This document shows positions 52,737 to 61,845 of a DNA stretch of 64,000 nucleotides, piece after piece. The translations under genes were made by a program, and so were the position numbers. Numbering within the stretch: position 1 is the first letter of the stretch; each line of letters starts with the position of its first letter. The notes beneath the pieces are model-generated. The model was given only the letters and a program-made list of their open reading frames with translations. It did not search any database and was not told the origin of the DNA. Source of the DNA: Tsukamurella paurometabola DSM 20162 (GTDB lineage Bacteria > Actinomycetota > Actinomycetes > Mycobacteriales > Mycobacteriaceae); NCBI RefSeq assembly GCF_000092225.1, contig NC_014158.1, positions 248,001 to 312,000 of the forward strand, read 5' to 3'.

Positions 52737-52960
52737 GACGAGCTGGACTTGATCAGATTCCTGCGACCTCGCAAATCATCCTCCGGGAAGACACACTTCC
52801 CGGGGTGATCCACAGGTTCTGATCATTGCTCGGCCTTGCCGTGGAGCTGGAGCTCGACGGCGGCGAGTGCACCGTCTGACAGTCGGCGCACGGGAGCGAA
52901 GGTCACTTCCACCTCGATTCCGGCTACTTCGCGGACCGGTAACGGAAAGACTCGCTTCAC

Positions 52961-53320
52961 AGTGTGAGTCAATCACAGTTCGCGGCGCGAGGCGTGTCGT
53001 CGCCTCGCCCTATCGATCGTGCCTGCGTGCGACTCGCAACTCCAGCCGATCCGATGGTAGTTACCGAATTGGTACGCGGTAACAACTTGATAACTTTGCA
53101 CGTTCAGATCACACACTGTGGTTTCCACAAAGGTTGGTGCACAACAACTTCCGCCGTTCTGTCAGATCGCAGAACCGGCTTGACGAAAGTTGTCTTCGAA
53201 CGCCGCGGGCCGGCCGCGCGCTACGAGGGCTAGCGGAATCGCCCGCACAGCCAATAGCGTGAAAGCGCCGGGGCGGTCAGCGCTCACCGGAAACAACTCA
53301 GCACACCGGAGGTGTTCGAC
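52961..53320. other. Intergenic region between the EAL-DICT gene and the 50-aa gene
   Basis: No gene supported. It must hold divergent promoters for the EAL-DICT gene (minus) and the 50-aa/CsbD/DoxX genes (plus). Confidence 0.45.
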
Positions 53321-53473
53321 GTGGATTCCACAACGTTGTTCGGCGAGTGGTTTGATGGTCCGGAGGGGCGACGTATATCGAACCAGCTTGAAGGCTACGG
53401 TCTCGGCGAGCGTCTCTGGGCCCTAGCCGAGGCTTACCGCACAGCGCATCCCGAGACCGCCGTTGGCATCTAG
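53321..53473 (+). CDS. Small acidic protein, 50 aa
   Basis: The GTG at 53321 has a CGGAGG site 9-10 nt upstream. The sequence (STTLFGEWFDGPEGRR, then LEGYGLGERLWALAEAYR) has sensible codon use and a helix-rich look. It stands 48 bp before the csbD-like gene and is probably co-expressed. No family was recognised. Confidence 0.6.
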   Translation: MDSTTLFGEWFDGPEGRRISNQLEGYGLGERLWALAEAYRTAHPETAVGI

Positions 53474-53521
53474 TAGTGCATTCGCGCTACTAGAAGACCC
53501 ATCACAGCACAAGGAGTAGAC

Positions 53522-53731
53522 ATGTCGATCTCTGATGACGCGCAGAACAAGGCCGAAGACCTCAAAGGTCGGGCAAAGGAAGCCGCGGGCGCAGTCAGTG
53601 GCAACGAGGATCTCAAGACCGAGGGCAAAGCTGACCAGGTCGAAGCACAGATCAAGGATAAGGTCGCCGATGTCGCCGATGCGGTCAAGAGCGGCGTCGA
53701 CGCGGTGAAGGACAAGCTCAGCGGCAACTAG
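53522..53731 (+). CDS. CsbD-family stress protein
   Basis: 69 aa, hydrophilic, with the CsbD/UPF0337 pattern: AQNKAEDLKGRAKEAAGAVS (the typical KGxxKExxG), then GKADQVEAQIKDK and a repeated VADAVKSGVDAVKDKL tail. CsbD proteins are induced by general-stress sigma factors. ATG at 53522 follows AAGGAG. Confidence 0.88.
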   Translation: MSISDDAQNKAEDLKGRAKEAAGAVSGNEDLKTEGKADQVEAQIKDKVADVADAVKSGVDAVKDKLSGN

Positions 53732-53831
53732 AGCCGCCCTGGGCACGCCAGATGTCTCGGTGGTGACTTCCCCCACCGGGGCATCGACGCCGCATCTTTT
53801 ACCCGCCGCACGAGAAAAGAAGGAAGCCAAC

Positions 53832-54647
53832 ATGATTCGTCGCATCGCCCGCGCTTTGCTCGGGTCTTACTTCATTTACTCAGGCGCGAACACCCTGCTC
53901 CGCCCCGGTGAGACCGCACATGCTGCGGCCGGCGTTGTGCACAAGGCGCAGGAGACTTTTCCCGAGGCGCCGCTCCCGGCTAGCCCCGCCGCCTGGGCGC
54001 GGGCACTCGGCGGTGTTCAACTCAGTGCCGGCACCCTGCTCGCACTCGACCGGTTGCCCCGACTGAGCGCCCTAACACTGGCAGGCAGCCTCGCCGCAGC
54101 CACCGCGACGGAGAACCGGTTCTGGTCCGAATCCGATCCGGGTATTCGGGAAGAAGCCACAGTCCATTTCCTCAAGAACATCTCACTGATCGGCGGGCTA
54201 GTCATCGTCGGCCTTGACACCGAGGGAGAACCTGGCGTCGTGTGGCGCACTAAACGAGCCGGTAGGCGAGCGGCCGATCGCGCCGCCGCCGCCGTCGCAG
54301 TCCTCAACCCTGCCGCGGACAACGGTTCAGACACCAAGAATCTTGCTGCAGAGCTTCAGGAGAAGGCGCATGACACCGCCGAGAAGCTCGGAGACCGCCT
54401 CGCAGACACGCGCGAGGTGATCGAGCGGAACATCGCTCACGCCGGTGAAATGGCGGCACCGGTGGCATCAACGCTCGCACAAGCGGCGGGCACACAAGCC
54501 GCTCGCCTCTCCACCGCAGCGTCCGAAACACTGACCGACCTACGCGAGCACGCACCCGCCTACGCCGAACAAGTGCGAGACAACGCCCAACGCCTCGTAG
54601 CTACCGCCCAGGACCACACCCCCGCGGTACGCCAACCACAGGCATGA
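53832..54647 (+). CDS. DoxX-family membrane protein with amphipathic C-terminal extension, 271 aa
   Basis: The ATG at 53832 follows AGAAAAGAAGGAAG. Residues 1-130 are a DoxX domain with four helices (LLGSYFIYSGANTLLRPGE at the start; SPAAWARALGGVQLSAGTLL). The remaining ~130 residues are a charged Ala-rich helix series (AAELQEKAHDTAEKLGDRLA) resembling apolipoprotein- or CsbD-like repeats. The gene follows csbD, consistent with a stress locus at the envelope. Confidence 0.8.
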   Translation: MIRRIARALLGSYFIYSGANTLLRPGETAHAAAGVVHKAQETFPEAPLPASPAAWARALGGVQLSAGTLLALDRLPRLSALTLAGSLAAATATENRFWSESDPGIREEATVHFLKNISLIGGLVIVGLDTEGEPGVVWRTKRAGRRAADRAAAAVAVLNPAADNGSDTKNLAAELQEKAHDTAEKLGDRLADTREVIERNIAHAGEMAAPVASTLAQAAGTQAARLSTAASETLTDLREHAPAYAEQVRDNAQRLVATAQDHTPAVRQPQA

Positions 54648-54886
54648 CACGCCGGTGATGGGGCAAGGTAGGCCATAGCGCCTGCTAGCTGGCTCCCGCG
54701 TCCAGGCTGCTCATCGTCGGGCTCGATGTGGCCGTGGCGGTGGGGGCTGGTAGGTCGGCGGTGATTGCGGGCGTAGCGGTGAGTTCGGCACCTCGATTCG
54801 CCCGGACGGAAAGCTGGCCGGAGGAACGCCTTAGCAAGGGCGTCGAGGCATGGATCGCACCGAATATTGTCATCCGGTTAAACTCG

Positions 54887-56365
54887 TCACAATTGTCCCG
54901 GGGCAATGCCGTTTGCAGAGGAACCCGAGCTGTCGACGCTCACGGTGGACAGACCGGTTTCTCTCAAGCCCAAGGCTTTTCCGACTTCGATGATCCGATC
55001 GCGCAGGAGTCGGAACACGGTGTCCACGGCGCGGGTCGCCTCCACCGTCTCCGGATGCTGTGCGTTGAAGTCGAGACCCGACTCGTCGCGGTTGATCCAC
55101 ATGAACACCTCCCGCGAGGGAGTGGCATTGGCGAACACCGAGAAGTCGTGCTGCCGGGCCAGTTCGGCGCCCGGCACCCGGGTGACGTCGATGTAGGAGA
55201 GCATCGGCGAGGTGAAGCCGTGCTGCACCGGGAAACCGGGATCGTTGGCCAGCATGTCGATCACGGGGAACACCGGTGTGCGGTCGAGCTGCCGGGCCAC
55301 GCCGAGCGCCTCCTGGGCGTTGCGCGTCGCCTCGGCGAAGGTGCCGCTGGCGTCGAACTGCACCGGCACCAGCGTCACGTACCAGCCGACCGCCATTGCA
55401 TCACCGGTCGCGGAGCGGTCCGCCCGCGGGATCAGCATGGTGAACAGGCGCTCCCCGGTCAGGGCGTGATGCACCTGGCCCAAGACGGCTAGTAGCGCGC
55501 TGCTCGTGTTGCCGCCCGCCTGTTTTGCGGCGGCACCGAAGCGGGCTGCCTGGGCGGCATCCACGAACGAAGCGTGCACCGCGATCTTGCCGGGAGCGGC
55601 TTCACCGGGCCCCAGGCCCAGCGGGAGCGGGAACTTGGGCATACCGCCAGCGCGGGCGAGCGTGTCGCGCCACTGCTCCACGTCGGGGTGGGTGGGGGTG
55701 AGCGTCGCCGCGAGGGCCCGCTGCTCGGCGCAGAACTGCGGATACGGGCGCACGGGCACCGGCTCGTACGGCGTGCCGGTGCGGGCCGCCGTGTAGCGGG
55801 AGAGGATCTCGAAGAAGCTGATCGCCTGCGATACCCCGTCGGTGAACATGTGGTCGGAGCCGACCACCACCTGGAAGTGCGGATCGACCGCATCCGGGCC
55901 CGCGTTCTCGATGCCGTTCACGGCGAACGCGAAGGCTGCCCACTCGTGCAGCGTGGGCACCGACTCGATCAGATGGTCCTTGACGGTGCGCTCCGGATGA
56001 TCCTGCGAACGCGCTGTGACGGCGAGCGAGATTTGCTCGGGCCGCAGCGTCCGGCCGCGTGGTCGAAGATCGGTCGACACCGGGAACGCCGTATGAAAAG
56101 TTTCATGTGCGCGCACGAAATCAGTGAAGACCTTCGCAATTGTTTCTGCATCGAATTTATCGTGCACGGTAAAAGAAGTGAATACCAGGCGTCGTACGCA
56201 GGACTCACCCTCGATGCCACTGCGAAGGTGATCGGCCTGGATGAAGGAGGTCTCAACGCCCAGGTCGGGAGCGTTGCGCATGGCCTCGCACGTGTTCGCA
56301 TCAGGGGCCCAGACGACCCACTCGCCGGTGGGGCACTGCCAGTGTTCCGCGAATCCCGAAATCAT
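54887..56365 (-). CDS. Condensation/PapA-type acyltransferase
   Basis: 492 aa from the ATG at 56365 behind GGAGAG. It has the condensation-domain fold. The active-site motif reads GSDHMFTDGVSQ, i.e. xHxxxDG with the catalytic His kept but the first His of HHxxxDG replaced by Asp, as in some PapA acyltransferases. A DFNAQHP-type segment near the end (SGLDFNAQHPETV) matches the DFGWG region only loosely. It probably transfers acyl chains onto a lipid or sugar of the mycolic-acid envelope. It stands alone with no NRPS partners. Confidence 0.78.
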   Translation of the reverse strand: MISGFAEHWQCPTGEWVVWAPDANTCEAMRNAPDLGVETSFIQADHLRSGIEGESCVRRLVFTSFTVHDKFDAETIAKVFTDFVRAHETFHTAFPVSTDLRPRGRTLRPEQISLAVTARSQDHPERTVKDHLIESVPTLHEWAAFAFAVNGIENAGPDAVDPHFQVVVGSDHMFTDGVSQAISFFEILSRYTAARTGTPYEPVPVRPYPQFCAEQRALAATLTPTHPDVEQWRDTLARAGGMPKFPLPLGLGPGEAAPGKIAVHASFVDAAQAARFGAAAKQAGGNTSSALLAVLGQVHHALTGERLFTMLIPRADRSATGDAMAVGWYVTLVPVQFDASGTFAEATRNAQEALGVARQLDRTPVFPVIDMLANDPGFPVQHGFTSPMLSYIDVTRVPGAELARQHDFSVFANATPSREVFMWINRDESGLDFNAQHPETVEATRAVDTVFRLLRDRIIEVGKALGLRETGLSTVSVDSSGSSANGIAPGQL

Positions 56366-56467
56366 AGAACTCTCCATTCGCGACAGTCGTTTTATGCAAG
56401 CCTCATGTTTGCCGGAATTCAACATTATCGAAGAGTGTTAGGCAACCCATTCGAGGGGCGATTTCGC

Positions 56468-56698
56468 TTAGTATTGAGCGTACATCTCTCGCACCATAAC
56501 CACGCCTAAACCGCTAAGTCCGCTACCCACTATGACGCCAACGGTTACGCCGCCTAATTCTCCCAGCGTCTCAGCCGCGCTGTCAGGGGGTAGCGTGTTG
56601 GTGCACCATGTGATGCTGTCGGCCGCCACCGCTACTCCCGTCGTCACCGCGAAGAGCCAGCACGCACACAACAACAGAGACGGCACCCACACCTTCAA
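56468..56698 (-). CDS. Small membrane/secreted protein, 76 aa
   Basis: A signal-like helix (WVPSLLLCACWLFAVTTGVAVAA) is followed by a short loop with one Cys and a second, Gly/Val-rich helix (VTVGVIVGSGLSGLGVVMV). It lies between the acyltransferase and the porin on the same strand. No family was recognised. Confidence 0.5.
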   Translation of the reverse strand: MKVWVPSLLLCACWLFAVTTGVAVAADSITWCTNTLPPDSAAETLGELGGVTVGVIVGSGLSGLGVVMVREMYAQY

Positions 56699-56792
56699 GC
56701 ATGCTTCGATGCTTAGGTAACCCCACTCGTCGTGTTGTCACTGCCACCGCCTTAAGTTCTAGTTGCGCTCTAGGTCGCCGGCGACGAAATGT

Positions 56793-57662
56793 CTACAAGT
56801 AAGCTACTGCGCCGTAGACAACAGTTGTGGAAATACCTTTGGCGGTTTCAATACTCGCGCGCACGTATGGGCGTATACTGACCCGCCCCGCCATCGCTGT
56901 GACACTGATTTCAGTGCCATCAACATCGAGGATTGCGTCGTCTTGCTTTAATTCAAATTTCGCTACCGAAATTTCTTTTATTTCGCCGTGACCAATCGTG
57001 AAGTCGATCTTCTGGCTAGGAATGATGTCGCTTTTCACCCCGAGTTCGGCACCAACCTTCGAGGACGCGTTTACCCCGAGAGGGACATCCGCTCCCACAT
57101 TACCTCCGACAGTTCCGCTACCATTACCACCCGAGGTTCCCCCGCCACCTGTTGCTGATCCATTCACACCGAATTTTGGTGTTACTCCAGCGTTGGCTCC
57201 CACACCCGCTTCTGGTTTTACTCCGGCATTCACGGTCAGGTTTGGTGTAACAATTCCTATCTTGGCGCCATCTTTCGCAACGGACATTGGGTATCCAATC
57301 TGGTATCCCATGTCCAGTTTCGTTCTCGAGCTTTTAATTGCATCCTTCTGCCCTGTCAATATCGCGCTTCCACGCATGGATAGAAACGCTTCCCGACTAA
57401 AGGGAGAAGAGTCGAGAGGAGGGTAACTTTCTACACGCGGGGATCGCAGGCCCACCTTCATCACGACTCCAGTTGGTGTGGTCTTGGTGACCATTCTTTC
57501 CTGCACTGCACCAGCGCGTTCGTTCGAGGGGGAAACAGGGGACGCTTGCACCTGCAGAGGAGTTGCGACCAGCAGAATTCCAGTCGCTATTGCAGCAGAT
57601 AGACTCCGCCGGCCGAGGGGATGCGCGACCATGATCGGTCGATAGTTGCTCTTCTTGGTCAC
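56793..57662 (-). CDS. MspA-like porin with a glycine-rich insertion, 289 aa
   Basis: The signal peptide ends near residue 41 (ATPLQVQAS). The MspA features are present: SREAFLSMRGSAILTG, then KLDMGYQIGYPMSV (cf. LELGYQIGFPWS of MspA), then IGIVTPNLTVNAGV and, at the end, GRVSIRPYVRASIE. In place of the short central loop it has a ~45-residue Gly/Asn/Ser-rich stretch (GSATGGGGTSGGNGSGTVG). MspA forms octameric channels through the mycolic-acid outer membrane. Length is ~70 residues over MspA. Confidence 0.82.
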   Translation of the reverse strand: MTKKSNYRPIMVAHPLGRRSLSAAIATGILLVATPLQVQASPVSPSNERAGAVQERMVTKTTPTGVVMKVGLRSPRVESYPPLDSSPFSREAFLSMRGSAILTGQKDAIKSSRTKLDMGYQIGYPMSVAKDGAKIGIVTPNLTVNAGVKPEAGVGANAGVTPKFGVNGSATGGGGTSGGNGSGTVGGNVGADVPLGVNASSKVGAELGVKSDIIPSQKIDFTIGHGEIKEISVAKFELKQDDAILDVDGTEISVTAMAGRVSIRPYVRASIETAKGISTTVVYGAVAYL

Positions 57663-58426
57663 AGTTTCATTGCTCCTTATCTTTACGGGTCAGAATTGAC
57701 CCAAGGCGACAATAGGTCGCTTTCGACCCGTTGCCGCTTGCCACCGCCTGAATGAGGTTGTTGCTGCGAGCCTTCAAGGCTGCCTGCCGGACAACCATGG
57801 ATGGTTGACGCGCGCAACGCAACCCCTGTATGTCGACGCGGACCGCAAATCATTAGTTGTGGCACACATGTACATCCCTGTCCACCTCGTTTGCCCTTAA
57901 TACGCACTAGGTAACCGCAGCACGTGATCTATATCATGTCTTCAAACGATCTTTGGGAGACGAGCCTCACAGACGCCGCGGGTAGCGCCTTACCTGTCGC
58001 TCGTTTATAGTGATCGATGTTCCACGAACAACCTAAGGGTGTGTTATCGCACGATGTGCTGTGTTGGAGATCGACGATTGGGTCTCTAATCGTTCGGGGT
58101 CGCTTTCGCCCTGGCCTCGTAGCTAGCTCACGAACTCTGGGGTATCCATGCAGAAGGGCTTGGAAGTCTCGTCGCGGAGGCGCGCTGACGTCGCTGAGGA
58201 AACCCTGCCAGACTGGCGAACGGACTGTTTTGTCTGATGCGTTCAAGAACGCTACATGCCCAGTCTGGTTTTAGAGCGTGAAGCGTATTGTTCACATGCT
58301 CGCGTGTTAGGAAACTCATTGACAACTTCGCACTTAAAATTCGACAGTGATGGAGACGTGTTCGGCGCGCGTTCCAATGAAGTCTTAGCACGTGTTCGTT
58401 CACATAGGTTCCCGCGGAGCAGGCCG
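57663..58426. other. Intergenic region upstream of the membrane-protein/capB operon
   Basis: About 0.76 kb with no supported gene; base composition is more balanced than the surrounding coding DNA. It contains the porin promoter (minus) on the left and the promoter of the membrane protein gene (plus) on the right. Confidence 0.5.
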
Positions 58427-59375
58427 ATGGAGACTGTGACTGCAATTCCTGCATTGCTATGTGCAACAATGGCGGCCGGAGCCTTGTGGATCGCCTTATT
58501 GACATCAGCCCCCGCAATTACCGTTCCTAACTCGGTCAAGGATTCGATGCGCAGCGAGGCTGTCTCTACGGCTCGTTCACTGTCGGAATCGATTGATCGG
58601 GTTATCTCATCGGTCAGATCGAACCCCTCTATAGGAGACGGTGATGCATCGACACTTCCTATAGGCACGGATCTCGATGGCTTCGAGGTGCTTAATCGGT
58701 CGGGTGCGCTTTTGACGGGCGCTGGAAACGCGGTGAGCACGTCTGCCAGAGACCTCCCAGGCAGTGCGGAGCCGAGAGTGGTACGAAAAGGTGGTGCACT
58801 CCTGGTGCTGGTACCGACGTCGCCGGGCAGGTTGGTCGTAGCGCAACTGCGCACTCGTCAGTTCGAACATGGGGAAGCTGGCCACACCGCCACCGTGGTG
58901 ACACTCGATGGAACACCGGTGAGCGGACAACTGCAGTATGATACGCGCTTGTCGTCCTTGGTCCGGGCGGCCACGAACATGAGTACGACTGAGCACCAAG
59001 GCTTCTTGTCGTCGTCTGAATCCGTCTTTGACGATGGCGACAGTGGCGGAGCACGGCGCGCTCGAGCTGCGGCAGCAGCCCGGATTCCGGGCTTGGCGGC
59101 GGATGCCGACGTAGCGGTAGCGATCGCAGGCGAGGTGCCAGCGGTAGAGGGGCCGGCGGGCCGGCCCGGACTGCTCGCGGCATCTGTGATTGGTACAGCC
59201 GCCATAGCGGTCTTTCTGCTCTTGTTTCTAACAGTAGTGCGGCCGATTCGGACCTTGCGTGACGGTGTGGAATCCGGGCCTTGCCCCTGGATCTTGGACA
59301 CGATGTCATTTCGGTTATGCCGCTTGCGTGAGCGTAGCGCGGTAGGGCCTGCTGCACGGGTAGGTGACAAGTTGG

Positions 59376-60278
59376 TCAGGCCGCGTGTGGCGCGGCCGGG
59401 TTCATGGTGGACTCGAATGCGATGGGTGTCAATCGTCCAAGGCGGCGTTGTCGGCGCCGGCGGTGGTAGGTCCGTTCGATCCAGGTGATGATCGCGGTCC
59501 GCAGTTCCTGCCGGGTGGCCCAGCAGTGGCGGTCGAGGACGTTGTTCTGCAGCAGGCTGAAGAACGACTCCATCGCGGCATTGTCGCCGCAGGAGGCGAC
59601 TCGGCCCATTGATCCGCGTAGTCCGTGATATTCCAAGGCACGTCGGAATTTTCGGCTCCGGAATTGCGATCCTCTGTCACTATGAACTATGCATCCGGTG
59701 ACATCACCGCGCATCGCGACAGCGTTGTTGAGGGCGTTGACGGCGAGCCGGGCCTTCATCCTCGAGTCGACGGAGTAGCCGACGATCCGCCCGGAGTAGG
59801 CATCTTTGATCGCACACAGATACAGCTTCCCTTCCCGAGCCCTGTGTTCAGTGATATCTGTGAGCCACAACCGATTCGGTGCATCTGCGGTGAACCGGTG
59901 ACGAGTCCTGCCGTGCTCGTCGGTGACGGTGCATAGATCGTCGTGGACCGCGGGCCCGGGTTTGCCGCCCTTGCTCGAGCGTTTCTTTCCGAAGACGCTC
60001 CACCACCGGTTGTCGCGGCAGATCCGCCACGCAGTGCGGTCCGCCATAGGCTCACCGGCAGCGCGGGCCTCGTCTGCGAGTAACCGGTGACCGAACTCCG
60101 GATCATCAACGCTGGCGTCGAACAGGGCGTTCGCGCGATACGCCTCGACCAGCTCCGTCGCGGGGACCGGGGCGGCGAGCCAACGGTAGTAAGGCTGACG
60201 GGAGAGCTTCAAAACCCGGCACGACACCGTGACGGGAACACCGTCGTCGGCGAGCTCTTTCACGAGCGGGTACATCAT
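59376..60278 (-). CDS. ISa OrfB (copy 3)
   Basis: 300 aa, identical to OrfB of copy 1. Confidence 0.92.
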   Translation of the reverse strand: MMYPLVKELADDGVPVTVSCRVLKLSRQPYYRWLAAPVPATELVEAYRANALFDASVDDPEFGHRLLADEARAAGEPMADRTAWRICRDNRWWSVFGKKRSSKGGKPGPAVHDDLCTVTDEHGRTRHRFTADAPNRLWLTDITEHRAREGKLYLCAIKDAYSGRIVGYSVDSRMKARLAVNALNNAVAMRGDVTGCIVHSDRGSQFRSRKFRRALEYHGLRGSMGRVASCGDNAAMESFFSLLQNNVLDRHCWATRQELRTAIITWIERTYHRRRRQRRLGRLTPIAFESTMNPAAPHAA

Positions 60279-60577
60279 TTTCCCGGCAGGTTCGCCTGCG
60301 ACAGATACGCAGCCGCACGACGCAGGACCTCATTCTCCTGCTCAAGGAGCCGAATCCGCTTACGCATTTGCCTCTCGGTCGCCGACTGCGCCGCACTGCT
60401 CCCGGACTTGGAGCCGGCCTCGACATCGGCGGTCTTCACCCAGTTCATCAGGCACGACTCGCTAATGCCGAAGTCGGCAGCGATCTGCTTGAGACGGACT
60501 CCCGGCTCACGATTACGCGCGACACGGACCACATCGTCGCGGAACTCCTTCGGATACGGCTTAGGCACAGTGCACAT
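60275..60577 (-). CDS. ISa OrfA (copy 3)
   Basis: 100 aa, identical to OrfA of copy 1. Confidence 0.9.
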   Translation of the reverse strand: MCTVPKPYPKEFRDDVVRVARNREPGVRLKQIAADFGISESCLMNWVKTADVEAGSKSGSSAAQSATERQMRKRIRLLEQENEVLRRAAAYLSQANLPGK

Positions 60578-61515
60578 CCTTCCAGCGGCACCCCTCGGCA
60601 CCACAGATCAGATGTCACCTACCCGTGCAGCAGGCCCGTAGGCGGTTTCGTAGGTGTTTGGTGTGATGTTGCCGATCGCGGAGTGCCGGCGGCGGGTGTT
60701 GTAGCGGTTGGCCCACCGGAACACGGCCCGGTAGGCCGTGGCCTGGTCGCCGAACGCTGGTCGGCCTTGGAGGAGTTCGCGTTTGAGGGTCGCGTTGAAG
60801 CTCTCAGCGAGGGCGTTGTCCGCGGACGAGCCGATCGCTCCCATCGACTGGGTCACGCCGAAGTGCTCGCAGAGGGCGGTGTAGGCCTTCGAGGTGTAGA
60901 CCGACCCGTGGTCGGAGTGAAAGATCGCCCCAGCCAGGGTGCCGCGTTCGCGCTGCGCGGCCCGTAGTGCGTTTTCGACGAGCTCGGTGCGCATGTGAGT
61001 GGCCATCGACCAGCCTGCCAGCTTGCGTGAGCCCAGGTCGATGACCGACGCGAGGTAGAGGTTGCTGCCGTCGGCGATGGGCAGGTAGGTGATGTCGCCG
61101 ACGTAGCGGCGACCAGGACCGCCGGTGCTGAAGTTCCTGCCGATCAGATCTGGGAAGCGTCGACCGGACTGATCCGGGACGGTTGTCTTCACACGCTTGC
61201 GGAGCCGGATTCCGGCCAGGCCGTGCTCACGCATCACGCGCGCCACGCGCTTGTGGTTGACCCGCTCACTCTCGGCTGCGCCGGCGTTGAGGTCAGCGGT
61301 GATCCGAGGCGCTCCGTAAGCACGATCCCCGCCCTGTTTCGGGTCTTGCAGCACCCGGATCCGGCCCGCCAGCACCGAGTCAGCCGCCGTCCGCGCGGCC
61401 CGCCCCTGCGCTGCAGCGAGCCACGCGTAGAACGACGACCGCGCGATCCCAATCACCTGGCACAACCGCTTCACGCCGTAGGCGTCCTTGTGGTCCTCAA
61501 CGAACTGGAAGCGGT

Positions 61516-61845
61516 TCACCAACTCGTCTCCCCGGCGAAATACTTCGCCGCCTGACGGAGAATGTCGCGTTCCTCAGCAAGCTTTGCCTGCTCGACCCGC
61601 AACACCCCATTCTCGGCCTCCAGCCTCGTGATCCTCGCCGCCTGCGACTCCCGCCGCCCCACTGACACCCCCGCCGCAGCCGACGCGGTCCTCGTCCCGG
61701 AGCCGAGCTTGTCGACCCACCCCTTCAACGATCCCCGGGACACACCCAAATCCGCCGCGATCCCCTGCAACGTCGCACCCGGCGTCGACTCATACAAGTC
61801 CACCGCCCGGCACCGGAACTCATCGGTGTAACTCTTCCTGGCCAT
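61516..61845 (-). CDS. ISb OrfA (copy 4)
   Basis: 109 aa, identical to OrfA of copy 1. Confidence 0.9.
   Translation of the reverse strand: MARKSYTDEFRCRAVDLYESTPGATLQGIAADLGVSRGSLKGWVDKLGSGTRTASAAAGVSVGRRESQAARITRLEAENGVLRVEQAKLAEERDILRQAAKYFAGETSW

Larger units (their letters stand above)
50562..52831 (-). mobile_element. IS256-family element with a passenger gene, 2270 bp
   Basis: The ends are imperfect ~30-bp inverted repeats (GAGGAATAGTCAAATCCTGT and GAGCAATGATCAGAACCTGT), with GGCCTTGCC duplicated at 50553-50561 and 52832-52840. Inside lie the transposase and, downstream on the same strand, a complete 258-aa gene, making it ~0.9 kb longer than usual IS256 elements. Confidence 0.92.
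49464..52960 (-). pseudogene. EAL-like plus DICT-domain protein, interrupted by an IS256-family element
   Basis: The 5' part (52832-52960, 43 codons) starts VKRVFPLPVREVAGIEVEV and reads FAPVRRLSDGALAAVELQLHG, an EAL-type beginning. The 3' part (49464-50552) continues the EAL-like domain (AEGVDDQATRAVAETIGAAYGIG) with a DICT domain at the end (SSIGASMIAIGTFQHRRHFT; DDPLVDEWTVAILGPHF). Joining over the 9-bp duplication restores one frame of 405 aa. Canonical ExLxR catalytic residues of active EAL enzymes are not evident (ELQLH instead), so it is probably a sensor, not a phosphodiesterase. It lies beside the Asp23 stress operon. Confidence 0.85.
59345..60637 (-). mobile_element. ISa copy 3, nested in ISb copy 4
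   Basis: 1293 bp with perfect ends and the duplicated target GTA (59342-59344, 60638-60640). This copy defines the true ISa borders. Confidence 0.95.
59315..61522 (-). pseudogene. ISb OrfB (copy 4), broken by ISa ten codons before its end
   Basis: The frame matches OrfB of copy 1 up to ETAY and then runs into ISa. The DDE residues are all upstream of the break, so a slightly altered protein could still be made. Confidence 0.85.

Noticed and set aside
54728-55492. 254-codon plus-strand frame opposite the acyltransferase
   Set aside because: His/Gly/Arg-rich antisense frame; the minus-strand condensation motifs are convincing.
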